Shown here one piece after another: positions 25,664 to 33,485 of a DNA stretch of 64,000 bases. Position 1 is the first letter of the stretch. Each line of letters starts with the position of its first letter. The stretch lies in the NCBI RefSeq assembly GCF_044784365.2, contig NZ_CP173065.2. One strand, written 5' to 3'. The DNA comes from Cetobacterium_A somerae (GTDB lineage: Bacteria; Fusobacteriota; Fusobacteriia; Fusobacteriales; Fusobacteriaceae). The translations under genes were made by a program, and so were the position numbers. The notes under the pieces were generated by a model. It searched no databases and had not been told where the DNA came from. It saw only the letters and a list, made by a program, of their open reading frames with translations.

Positions 25664-27175
25664 ATGAAAAAATTAACTTTTTTACTTTGCTTGTTTTTAA
25701 TAAGTTTTTCTTTTGTTTTTAGTAAAGATAATAAGCGAGAGTTCAGAGGAGTTTGGATAGCAACAGTTGACAATATAAACTGGCCTTCTAAACAAGGGTT
25801 AAGTATTGAAGAACAAAAGCAAGAGTATATTGATATTTTAGATGAAATAAAAAGTTTGAATATGAATGCTGTAATAATGCAGGTGAGACCTACAGCAGAT
25901 AGATTTTATAAAAAAGTTAATAAAGAACCATGGTCTAAATATATAACTGGAGAAAGTGGTAAAGATCCAGGATATGATCCTTTGGAATTTTTTGTAGAAG
26001 AAGCTCATAAAAGAAATTTAGAATTTCATGCATGGTTTAATCCATATAGAATAACATTAAAAAATAATGAAAAAATTCCTGAAAATCATATAGCTAAAAA
26101 AAATCCTAACTGGGTTATTGAATATGGTGGTAAATATTATTATGATCCTGGAAATCCAAAAGCTAGGGAGTTTACAGAGGATGTTATAGTTGATGTTGTA
26201 AAAAATTATAATATAGATGGTGTTCATATGGATGATTATTTTTATCCATATCCAGTGTTAGATAAAAACAAAAAAGTTGTTCCTTTTGGAGATACTAAAT
26301 CTTATAAACTATATGGAAAAGGAATGAAGCTTGAGGACTGGAGAAGAAAAAATACAGATACTTTTGTAATGGAGTTATCGAAAAAAATAAAAAAGACAAA
26401 GCCTTATGTGAAGTTTGGAATAAGTCCTTTTGGAGTTTGGAGAAACAATGATAAAGATCCAACTGGATCGGCAACAAGAGCGGGTGCAGAAAATTATGAT
26501 ACTTTATATGCAGATACAAGGACGTGGATACAAAATGAATGGATAGATTATATAGTTCCACAAATATATTGGGATTTTAACTTAAAAGTTGCTAAGTATG
26601 ACATTTTGGTTAATTGGTGGATAAATGAAGTTAAGAATAGTAATGTTCATTTGTACATAGGTCATGCAGCTTATAAAATCGGAAGTAATAAAGCTTGGAG
26701 AAACGAGAATGAACTTATAGATCAAATAAAGTATAATAGAAATTTTGAGAATGTTCATGGAAGTGTATTTTTTGGATTTGATAAGATTCAAAAAAATAGC
26801 TTGAATATTAAAACAAATTTAAAAGAAAAAGTTTACGAGACACAGGTATTGCCTCCAACAAGTCCATGGATAGATATTATAGCTCCAAAGCCAGTGACTA
26901 ATATAAAAGCAAAAATTATAAAAGATGGAGTTCTTTTGACTTGGGATGATCCGGCTAACAATTATGCTGATTATTATGCTATATATAGAAGTACAGATAA
27001 AGAGTTTGACGAAAAAAACTCTAAATACCTTTTAACTACTGTAAAAAGAAAATATGGATTAAAATATTTAGATAAAAATATTGAAAAAAATAAGACTTAT
27101 TATTATAAAATAGCTCCAGTAGATAGAGTTCATAATCAAGGTGAAGTAAAGGAAAAAATTATTTTAAAAAAATAA
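25664..27175 (+). CDS. DUF187 / GHL10-type glycosyl-hydrolase-like exported protein
   Basis: The 503-residue protein starts with a signal peptide (about 1-21, ending SFVFS). It has the DUF187/YngK-type TIM-barrel motifs REFRGVWIATVDNINWPS, MQVRPTADRFY, LEFHAWFNPYRIT, DGVHMDDYFYPYP and FGISPFGVWRN. A C-terminal beta domain (about 410-503, VTNIKAKIIKDGVLLTWDDP) looks like fibronectin type III. Family members are thought to act on cell-wall or envelope glycans, but the substrate is not settled. It ends just before the tRNA promoter. Confidence 0.85.
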   Translation: MKKLTFLLCLFLISFSFVFSKDNKREFRGVWIATVDNINWPSKQGLSIEEQKQEYIDILDEIKSLNMNAVIMQVRPTADRFYKKVNKEPWSKYITGESGKDPGYDPLEFFVEEAHKRNLEFHAWFNPYRITLKNNEKIPENHIAKKNPNWVIEYGGKYYYDPGNPKAREFTEDVIVDVVKNYNIDGVHMDDYFYPYPVLDKNKKVVPFGDTKSYKLYGKGMKLEDWRRKNTDTFVMELSKKIKKTKPYVKFGISPFGVWRNNDKDPTGSATRAGAENYDTLYADTRTWIQNEWIDYIVPQIYWDFNLKVAKYDILVNWWINEVKNSNVHLYIGHAAYKIGSNKAWRNENELIDQIKYNRNFENVHGSVFFGFDKIQKNSLNIKTNLKEKVYETQVLPPTSPWIDIIAPKPVTNIKAKIIKDGVLLTWDDPANNYADYYAIYRSTDKEFDEKNSKYLLTTVKRKYGLKYLDKNIEKNKTYYYKIAPVDRVHNQGEVKEKIILKK

Positions 27176-27184
27176 AAAACTTTG

Positions 27185-27213
27185 TTGACAAACAATATAA
27201 ATTGTGGTACTAT
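27185..27213 (+). promoter_or_regulatory. Promoter for seven-tRNA array
   Basis: TTGACA (27185-27190), a 17-bp spacer and TGG-TACTAT (27208-27213). Apart from the spacer sequence it matches the promoter of the first tRNA pair at 17.9 kb. Confidence 0.87.
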
Positions 27214-27228
27214 ATCTTTGTAAGTGAT

Positions 27229-27304
27229 GCGGGAGTAGCTCAGTTGGTAGAGCGTCAGCCTTCCAAGCTGAATGTCGCGAGTTCGACCCTCGTCTCCCGC
27301 TCCA
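27229..27304 (+). tRNA. tRNA-Gly (anticodon TCC)
   Basis: A 76-base cloverleaf with encoded CCA, acceptor GCGGGAG/CTCCCGC, anticodon stem TCAGC/GCTGA and loop CTTCCAA. Confidence 0.97.
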
Positions 27305-27313
27305 TACAAAGAT

Positions 27314-27389
27314 GCGTCATTAGCTCAGATGGTAGAGCACACGACTTTTAATCGTGTTGTCACTGGTTCGAGCCCAGTATGACGCACCA
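27314..27389 (+). tRNA. tRNA-Lys (anticodon TTT)
   Basis: A 76-base cloverleaf with CCA, acceptor GCGTCAT/ATGACGC, anticodon stem CACGA/TCGTG and loop CTTTTAA. Confidence 0.97.
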
Positions 27390-27398
27390 TTTACCACT

Positions 27399-27473
27399 GC
27401 CCCGTTCGTTCAGTGGTAAGGACAATAGATTTTCACTCTATAAACAGGGGTTCGATTCCCCTACGGGGTACCA
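27399..27473 (+). tRNA. tRNA-Glu (anticodon TTC), copy 2
   Basis: A 75-base cloverleaf identical to the gene at 18004, with loop TTTTCAC and encoded CCA. Confidence 0.97.
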
Positions 27474-27475
27474 TT

Positions 27476-27551
27476 GGAAGCATAGCTCAGTTGGGAGAGC
27501 ACCTGCCTTACAAGCAGGGGGTCACTGGTTCAAGTCCAGTTGTTTCCACCA
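27476..27551 (+). tRNA. tRNA-Val (anticodon TAC), copy 2
   Basis: A 76-base cloverleaf identical to the gene at 18081, with loop CTTACAA and encoded CCA. Confidence 0.97.
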
Positions 27552-27556
27552 TTAAT

Positions 27557-27633
27557 GGGGGTGTAGCTCAGTTGGTTAGAGCGCATGCCTGTCACGCATG
27601 AGGTCGCGAGTTCGACCCTCGTCACTCCCGCCA
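27557..27633 (+). tRNA. tRNA-Asp (anticodon GTC)
   Basis: A 77-base cloverleaf with CCA, acceptor GGGGGTG/CACTCCC (one G-U pair), anticodon stem CATGC/GCATG and loop CTGTCAC. Confidence 0.97.
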
Positions 27634-27660
27634 TTAATTTTTTTTATAAAGTAAATAAAA

Positions 27661-27736
<76 letters not shown>

Positions 27737-27738
27737 CT

Positions 27739-27821
27739 GCGAGGGTGGCGGAATTGGCAGACGCACCAGACTTAGGATCTGGCGTTTCGACGTGAGGGTT
27801 CAAGTCCCTCCTCTCGCACCA
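27739..27821 (+). tRNA. tRNA-Leu (anticodon TAG)
   Basis: An 83-base tRNA with a long variable arm, as expected for Leu. The anticodon stem is CCAGA/TCTGG, the loop CTTAGGA, and CCA is encoded. It is the last gene of the array. Confidence 0.97.
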
Positions 27822-27837
27822 CTTTATGACTAATAAC

Positions 27838-27869
27838 AGTAGACTTCAACGAAGTCTACTTTTTTTTTA
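27838..27869 (+). terminator. Terminator of the seven-tRNA array
   Basis: A 10-bp stem (27838-27847 with 27851-27860) has a 3-base loop and a long T run. Confidence 0.9.
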
Positions 27870-27885
27870 TCCAAATCTTAATTGC

Positions 27886-27914
27886 TTGAAAACTATATAT
27901 CTCTATGGTACAAT
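27886..27914 (+). promoter_or_regulatory. Promoter for membrane protein / maf
   Basis: TTGAAA (27886-27891), a 17-bp spacer and TGG-TACAAT (27909-27914), 34 bases before the ATG at 27948. Confidence 0.8.
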
Positions 27915-27947
27915 AATATGAAAAAAGTTTAATAAAAAGGTGCTTGA

Positions 27948-28832
27948 ATGAAAAAAATAAAGTGGTTATTTAGTTTTAAATATATATATATAATTTCATT
28001 GATTTACTTTTTTTTAGGATATTTTTATCCTAATCTTTTGCAAATAAATAATATATATCTATATATAAAAGAGTATTTTGGAATATATGAAAAGTTACTA
28101 TGGATATTTTTAGTGGGATATGGTTTTTCAATGTTTATGAAAAATCCAAATAAAAGAGTTGTTCTGAAAACGAGGTTATTTTTTATGATTATTTTGGGAA
28201 TAGCTACAGGATATCTTTATTTATTAGATAGTTTAAAAGAACAAATGGAAGGAACAATGGATTCAATTCAACAGTATGTTATTCAAGTTGGTCTATTAAA
28301 CATTAACTTAGGTTATATTGAATTATATACATTTTTAAAGATATTTCCAAATGTTAAAACTAATGTGTTTGCAGGCAGCTTAATTTTCATAATTTTTCTA
28401 TCTGTAATTGTAATTTGTGGAAAAATGATAAGAAAATTAATTTTATCAGTTATTAATTTTTTTAAAGGACAAATTCTTAGAATTAAAGAGGAAAGAAGAT
28501 TAAAAGAGGAGCAAATTAGGTTAGAGAAACAAGCTAAGCTAGAAAAAGATATCTATGATGAAATATGTAATATCCAAAAAGCTTATCAGGAGAAAGATCT
28601 TTTAGAAATGGAAGTAAAAGAAGCCAATTTAGAGGAAGTCCCTGAAAATGATTTGATATTACAAGTAAATATTTCTCAAGAATTTGAAGAAAACTTAGAA
28701 AATATAGTTGTAGAAAATGAAGAAGATAAAGAAAATGATATAGAAAGGATAGATGAAGACGATGATATTAGCATCCAAATCCCCGAGAAGGAAAGAGATA
28801 TTAGCACAGTTGGGATTTCAACTGCAAATTAA
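27948..28832 (+). CDS. Hypothetical four-TM membrane protein with acidic tail
   Basis: I do not recognise this 294-residue protein. Four hydrophobic segments lie in the first 165 residues (about 11-30, 48-63, 74-93, 141-160), a layout that recalls the FtsK membrane anchor but without any motor domain. A basic coiled coil (about 170-210) and a very acidic tail (about 215-275) follow. Its last 80 bases overlap the start of maf in another frame. The overlap is real in this sequence, because no stop occurs earlier in its frame and maf cannot start later. Confidence 0.65.
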   Translation: MKKIKWLFSFKYIYIISLIYFFLGYFYPNLLQINNIYLYIKEYFGIYEKLLWIFLVGYGFSMFMKNPNKRVVLKTRLFFMIILGIATGYLYLLDSLKEQMEGTMDSIQQYVIQVGLLNINLGYIELYTFLKIFPNVKTNVFAGSLIFIIFLSVIVICGKMIRKLILSVINFFKGQILRIKEERRLKEEQIRLEKQAKLEKDIYDEICNIQKAYQEKDLLEMEVKEANLEEVPENDLILQVNISQEFEENLENIVVENEEDKENDIERIDEDDDISIQIPEKERDISTVGISTAN

Positions 28833-29340
28833 AAGTAAGGATATAGAAGAAATAAGTGATAAAGTAGAGATTGTGGAACAAATAAAAGATATTTCTTTAA
28901 AAAAGGTTATGGCAGTAGCTGTAGAAAATCCAAAAGAGTTTGTTGTAGGAGCTGACACAGTTGTTGTAATAGATGGGAAAATTTTGGGAAAACCTAAGAG
29001 TGAAATGGATGCTGAAAAAATGTTAAAATCTCTATCTGGAAAAAATCATGAAGTGATAACGGCTTATACATTAATAAATCTAGAGAAAAATATAAAAATA
29101 ACAAATTCTGTAGAGAGCACAGTTTATTTTAAGCAGATAAGTGATGAAGAGATAAAATGGTATATAAAGAGTGGAGAGCCTATGGATAAAGCTGGAGCTT
29201 ATGGAATTCAGGGATTAGGTTCAATTTTTGTAGATAAAATAGATGGAGATTTCTTTGCAATTATGGGGTTTCCAATAAATCATTTTATAAAAACTTTAAA
29301 CAATTTAAAAATACCAATAGAAAGTTTAAATAAAATATAA
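28753..29340 (+). CDS. maf: Maf-family nucleotide pyrophosphatase
   Basis: Maf proteins hydrolyse non-canonical or canonical NTPs to monophosphates and have been linked to septum inhibition. The 195-residue protein has the invariant ILASKSPRRKEIL start and the motifs GADTVVVIDGKILGKP and DKAGAYGIQGLG. The start is either ATG 28753 or ATG 28762. The conserved N terminus prevents any later start, so the gene begins 80 bases (or 71) inside the upstream membrane-protein gene. It is followed by mreB, as in many genomes. Confidence 0.92.
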   Translation: MKTMILASKSPRRKEILAQLGFQLQIKSKDIEEISDKVEIVEQIKDISLKKVMAVAVENPKEFVVGADTVVVIDGKILGKPKSEMDAEKMLKSLSGKNHEVITAYTLINLEKNIKITNSVESTVYFKQISDEEIKWYIKSGEPMDKAGAYGIQGLGSIFVDKIDGDFFAIMGFPINHFIKTLNNLKIPIESLNKI

Positions 29341-29361
29341 ATTAATTTAAGGAGAGTTGTA

Positions 29362-30408
29362 ATGAAAAAAATATTTGGAAAAGTTTTAGGAATATTTTCA
29401 GATGATTTAGGAATAGATTTAGGAACTTCAAATACATTAATCTGTGTGAAAAATAAAGGAATCATAATGAATGCTCCATCAGTTGTAGCTATTAATACAA
29501 AAACAAAAGATATTTTTGAAGTTGGAGATAAAGCTAAACAAATGATAGGAAGAACACCTCATACAGTTGAAGCTATAAGACCTCTTAAAAACGGAGTTAT
29601 TGCAGATTATGAAATAACTGAAAAGATGTTAAGAGAGTTTTATAAAATTGTAAATAGAGGAAAAAGTTTATCAAGTCCAAGAGTTATTATATGTGTTCCA
29701 GCTGGAGTAACTCAAGTAGAAAAAAGAGCCGTTATGGATGTAACAAGAGAAGCTGGAGCAAGAGAAGCTTATTTAATAGAAGAGCCTATGGCAGCAGCGA
29801 TAGGAATTGGATTAAATATATTTGAACCTGAAGGAAATATGGTTGTTGATATTGGTGGAGGAACTACTGAAATTGGAGTAATATCTTTAGCAGGAATAGT
29901 GAAAACGTCATCTTTAAAAATAGCTGGAGATAAATTTGATTCTTTAATCATAGATTACATTAGACAGAAGCATAACCTATTTATTGGTGAAAAAACAGCT
30001 GAAGAGATAAAAATTGCAGTTGGAGCAGTAACAGATTTAGAAGAGGATATTTTTATTGAAATTAGCGGAAGAAACGCATTAAGTGGATTACCTAAAAATG
30101 TAAAAGTTTATTCATCTGAAATTGCAGAAGCTTTAGAAGAAGCTGTAGTTTTAATAATAGAAGAGATAAAAGGTATTCTTGAAAAAACTCCACCAGAATT
30201 ATCTTCTGATATAAAAAGAAAAGGAATCTATTTAGCTGGAGGAGGAGCTCTATTAAGAGGAATTGATAAGAGAATAGCTGAAAGCTTAAGTTTAGAGGTT
30301 ACTGTTGCAGAAGATCCTTTAAATGCAGTTGTAAATGGAATTCAACAACTTTTAAAAGAATTTGATAAATATAAAAGAGTTTTAATTTCTCCTGAAAGTG
30401 ACTATTAA
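29362..30408 (+). CDS. mreB: Rod shape-determining protein MreB
   Basis: MreB is the bacterial actin that organises cylindrical wall growth under the membrane. The 348-residue protein has actin-family motifs: the phosphate-1 loop DLGIDLGTSNTLIC, phosphate-2 NMVVDIGGGTTEIGV, and the adenosine motif YLAGGGALLRGID. AGGAG precedes the ATG. No mreC or mreD follows directly; an unknown exported protein takes that place. The maf-mreB order is common. Confidence 0.95.
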   Translation: MKKIFGKVLGIFSDDLGIDLGTSNTLICVKNKGIIMNAPSVVAINTKTKDIFEVGDKAKQMIGRTPHTVEAIRPLKNGVIADYEITEKMLREFYKIVNRGKSLSSPRVIICVPAGVTQVEKRAVMDVTREAGAREAYLIEEPMAAAIGIGLNIFEPEGNMVVDIGGGTTEIGVISLAGIVKTSSLKIAGDKFDSLIIDYIRQKHNLFIGEKTAEEIKIAVGAVTDLEEDIFIEISGRNALSGLPKNVKVYSSEIAEALEEAVVLIIEEIKGILEKTPPELSSDIKRKGIYLAGGGALLRGIDKRIAESLSLEVTVAEDPLNAVVNGIQQLLKEFDKYKRVLISPESDY

Positions 30409-30419
30409 AAAGAGGCACT

Positions 30420-31916
30420 ATGAAGAGAATAATATTACTAATTTTATTTGTATCTTCAATATTGAGAGCGAACTATCTCATCACAAATGGTGAGATAGCT
30501 CTTTTTTATGATGGCAAAAATAATATTTTAACAAATGTAAAGGCTAGAGAGTTTAGTAAGGATGTACTATCAAATTTACAAATATTATTAATAAAAGATT
30601 ATAAAATATATAGAGCAAGAAATTACTATACACAAACAAAATTTATAGATGGTAAGAATATTTTTTATATGAAATACAATATAAACAATAATATTGTGGA
30701 ATCATATATAGTATTATCTAATGAAAACAAGAATGATATGTTTATTTATACTAATTTAAATGGTGTTAAATGGAATGAACCATATAAGTTAGTTTACAAG
30801 TTTTCTCCGTTAATCTTAGAAGGAAATGTTGAAAATAAAGATGGATATTATAAATATGATATGTTGAATTTTTCTAAAGATGACAAATCTAATATTCTTG
30901 TAGCAACAGAAAGAGATTTTGAAAATTTTAAAGTAAAGTCATTAGAAACTACTTTATTAAAAGGATTAAATGAACGAATATACTTGGTAAAAGATATTGA
31001 GAACAAAAAAGATGATTCTTTAGAAATAGTATTTAGTAAAAAGAAACCAAGATTTTCAAATATTTCTTTTGCAGAAGTTATGGCTAGAGAACAGAAGTTT
31101 TGGGATAACTTTAATAAAAAATATTATTATTTAAGAGATACAGTTATCAACCAAATAAAAAAACTTTATTTGATATCTTTTAGTAATCAAAACAGTTTAA
31201 ATATGAACATGAGTAGAGCAAAGTATATGGAGCAATTGAAAGTCATATATTTAAATGGTATATTAAATAGAGAAAGATTAATTCCAGAGTTTAACTTTGA
31301 TAGAGGCGATAGTATTCAAAATATGTTTACATATTATTATTATATAAAATTATCTAATTTGAAAGAGAACAGTGATGCTAAAACCTTATTAAGAAATAAT
31401 TTTATAAAAGTTAAAGAGGATATTCAAGAATCTTATAAAAGTATAACAAATAAAGAGGGCGATTGGTTAGAAAATAGTTTGGTATTTTATAATTTTTTAT
31501 TAGAGATAGAAAAATTAGAAAAAAATGAGTTATTATTTAATGAAATAGAATTAATGAAAGAAGATATAAGAGGAAAAGTAAAAAAAGAAATATTGAACTC
31601 TTCTGGAATTATTAAAAATAATAACTATATAAAGTATTTAGATATTTTATCACAAGAGAATCAAATAAAAAATATAAATAAATTATTAGAAAATACAAAA
31701 AATTTGATTAGATTATTAAAAAAAGATGATAATATAGATAGTAAAGCTAATTTAAGTTTATCACTGTTATTATATAAAAATAATTATATAGTTGAAAGTG
31801 ATAAAATATTTTATAATATAGATTATTTTATCAATTATAATGAAAAATATAATGAATTAGACTTAGAAGAGGTATATTTATATTTGATAAATATTCAATA
31901 TAGGGGATTAATATGA
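30420..31916 (+). CDS. Exported protein of unknown function between mreB and scpB
   Basis: I do not recognise this 498-residue protein. A signal peptide is visible (MKRIILLILFVSSILRA, cut near residue 17). The first half is beta-rich. The second half (from about 220) is helical with the start EVMAREQKFWDNF, which loosely recalls six-hairpin (glucoamylase-like) enzymes, but I cannot place catalytic residues. It is very rich in Asn, Lys and Ile and has no cysteine. It starts 11 bases after mreB and its stop overlaps the scpB ATG by 4 bases, so it belongs to the operon. Confidence 0.65.
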   Translation: MKRIILLILFVSSILRANYLITNGEIALFYDGKNNILTNVKAREFSKDVLSNLQILLIKDYKIYRARNYYTQTKFIDGKNIFYMKYNINNNIVESYIVLSNENKNDMFIYTNLNGVKWNEPYKLVYKFSPLILEGNVENKDGYYKYDMLNFSKDDKSNILVATERDFENFKVKSLETTLLKGLNERIYLVKDIENKKDDSLEIVFSKKKPRFSNISFAEVMAREQKFWDNFNKKYYYLRDTVINQIKKLYLISFSNQNSLNMNMSRAKYMEQLKVIYLNGILNRERLIPEFNFDRGDSIQNMFTYYYYIKLSNLKENSDAKTLLRNNFIKVKEDIQESYKSITNKEGDWLENSLVFYNFLLEIEKLEKNELLFNEIELMKEDIRGKVKKEILNSSGIIKNNNYIKYLDILSQENQIKNINKLLENTKNLIRLLKKDDNIDSKANLSLSLLLYKNNYIVESDKIFYNIDYFINYNEKYNELDLEEVYLYLINIQYRGLI

Positions 31917-32464
31917 TTAAAGAAGAAATAATTGGTATAAAGGAACAGATAGAGTCAATACTTTTATTAGGTGGAGACGAAATAAAAATAAGAGATTTAA
32001 GTAAATTTTTTTCAGTATCTATAGAAAAAATTCTACAAATTTTAGAAGAGTTAAAAAAAGAGCGATTTAATACAGGAATAAATATTGAAATAGATCAAGA
32101 AATTGTTTATTTAATAACAAATCCAAGATGCGGAGAAATAGTAAATCTATATTTTAAACAAGATGTAAAACCTAAAAAATTATCAAATGCTGCCTTAGAA
32201 ACATTATCAATAATAGCTTATCGTCAGCCTATAACTAAGAGTGAAATAGAAGCAGTAAGAGGTGTTTCCACAGATAGAGTAGTTCAAACTTTAGAAGAAA
32301 GAAAATTTATAAGAATTTGTGGGAAAAGAGAAACTATAGGAAGACCAAATTTATATGAAATAACAGATAAGTTTTTAGGTTACCTAGGAATTTCATCGGT
32401 AGAAGAACTACCACAATATGAAGATATGAAGGAGAAATTAAATGGAACCAATGAGAATAAATAA
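31913..32464 (+). CDS. scpB: Segregation and condensation protein B
   Basis: ScpB is a winged-helix partner of the Smc-ScpA condensin. The 183-residue protein has the typical core ALETLSIIAYRQPITKSEIE followed by RGVSTDRVVQTLEERKFI. It overlaps the upstream gene by 4 bases (ATGA) and the downstream pseudouridine synthase by 23 bases. The scpB-rluB arrangement is common in low-GC bacteria. No scpA was seen in the window. Confidence 0.94.
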   Translation: MIKEEIIGIKEQIESILLLGGDEIKIRDLSKFFSVSIEKILQILEELKKERFNTGINIEIDQEIVYLITNPRCGEIVNLYFKQDVKPKKLSNAALETLSIIAYRQPITKSEIEAVRGVSTDRVVQTLEERKFIRICGKRETIGRPNLYEITDKFLGYLGISSVEELPQYEDMKEKLNGTNENK

Positions 32465-33155
32465 ATACTTAGCCCAGAGTGGTTATGCGTCAAGAAGAGA
32501 GATAGATAAGCTTGTTGAAAATGGTGATATAAAAGTTAATGGAAATGATGTAACACCAGGACAAAAAGTTACGGATAAAGATAAAATTTATATAAAGGGA
32601 CAGTTATTTGAAAAACCAAAATCAGAAAATAAAGTTTATTTCTTACTAAATAAACCTAAAGGTGTTTTAAGTGCTTCAAAAGATGATAGAGGAAGAAAGA
32701 CAGTTACAGATTTAATAGATACTAAAGAAAGATTGTATCCAATAGGAAGATTAGATGCTGACACAGAAGGAGCTATAATTTTGACAAATGATGGAGATAT
32801 CTTCAATAAAGTTATACATCCAAAAGGAGAAGTTTATAAGGAATATTTTGCAATTGTAAAAGGTGAAATAAGAGATAAAGATCTTTCAAAATTAGCAAAA
32901 GGTATAAACTTAGAAGACGGACAAACATTACCTGCTAAGACAAAGATATTAAAGAGAGCTCAAGGTAGAAGTGAAGTTATAATAGCTATTAGAGAGGGTA
33001 AAAATCGTCAAGTTAGAAGAATGTTTGATGCAGTAAAACATCCAGTAGTATATTTAAGAAGAGAAGCTATTGGAAAGATAAATTTAGGGAATTTAGAGTT
33101 AGGAAAATATAGAAAACTAACATCGCAAGAGATAAAGTATTTAAAATCATTATAG
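32442..33155 (+). CDS. rluB: RsuA/RluB-family 23S or 16S rRNA pseudouridine synthase
   Basis: The 237-residue protein has an N-terminal S4 RNA-binding domain (about 1-60, MRINKYLAQSGYASRREIDK) and the RsuA-type catalytic core with GRLDADTEGAIILTNDGD, whose aspartate (GRLD) is the nucleophile. GKNRQVRRMFDAV follows. Position after scpB favours RluB (23S) over RsuA or RluE, but the exact uridine cannot be told. It begins inside the end of scpB (23-base overlap). Confidence 0.88.
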   Translation: MEPMRINKYLAQSGYASRREIDKLVENGDIKVNGNDVTPGQKVTDKDKIYIKGQLFEKPKSENKVYFLLNKPKGVLSASKDDRGRKTVTDLIDTKERLYPIGRLDADTEGAIILTNDGDIFNKVIHPKGEVYKEYFAIVKGEIRDKDLSKLAKGINLEDGQTLPAKTKILKRAQGRSEVIIAIREGKNRQVRRMFDAVKHPVVYLRREAIGKINLGNLELGKYRKLTSQEIKYLKSL

Positions 33156-33173
33156 AATATAGGAGGAAGATAG

Positions 33174-33464
33174 ATGTCTTTAACAAGAGAAGAGGTTCTA
33201 AACGTAGCTAAATTAGCGAGATTAGAATTTAATGAAGAGGAAATTATAAGATTCCAAGCAGACCTAAATAATATATTAGAGTATATAGATGTTTTAGGTG
33301 AAATAAATACTGATGAGGTTGAACCATTAGTACAAATTCATGAAACTGGAGTTAAGTTAAGAGAAGATATAATAAGAGAGTCTTTAACTGTTCAGGAAGC
33401 TATGAAAAATGCACCTGCTTCAGAGGATGGAGCACTAATAGTACCTAAGGTAGTTGGAGAATAA
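33174..33464 (+). CDS. gatC: Asp-tRNA(Asn)/Glu-tRNA(Gln) amidotransferase subunit C
   Basis: GatC is the small subunit that stabilises GatA on GatB. The 96-residue protein has the family pattern VLNVAKLARLEFNEEEI, then IDVLGEINTDEVEPLVQ and VPKVVGE at the end. GGAGGA precedes the ATG. It heads the gatC-gatA-gatB set. Confidence 0.94.
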   Translation: MSLTREEVLNVAKLARLEFNEEEIIRFQADLNNILEYIDVLGEINTDEVEPLVQIHETGVKLREDIIRESLTVQEAMKNAPASEDGALIVPKVVGE

Positions 33465-33485
33465 ATTTTAAAGGAGGATTTTTCT

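Larger units (their letters stand above)
27398..27553 (+). repeat. 156-bp exact repeat (tRNA-Glu-tRNA-Val unit), copy 2
   Basis: Identical to 18003-18158. Here the unit is embedded in a longer array, between tRNA-Lys and tRNA-Asp. Confidence 0.95.

Noticed and set aside
27413..27601. A 62-codon open frame across the tRNA array
   Set aside because: It is made entirely of tRNA-Glu, tRNA-Val and tRNA-Asp sequence; the cloverleaf genes explain it.
28500..28756. A frameshift explaining the overlap of the membrane protein gene with maf
   Set aside because: The alternative frame ending at TGA 28754 has several stops right upstream, so no single indel gives a sensible shorter protein.
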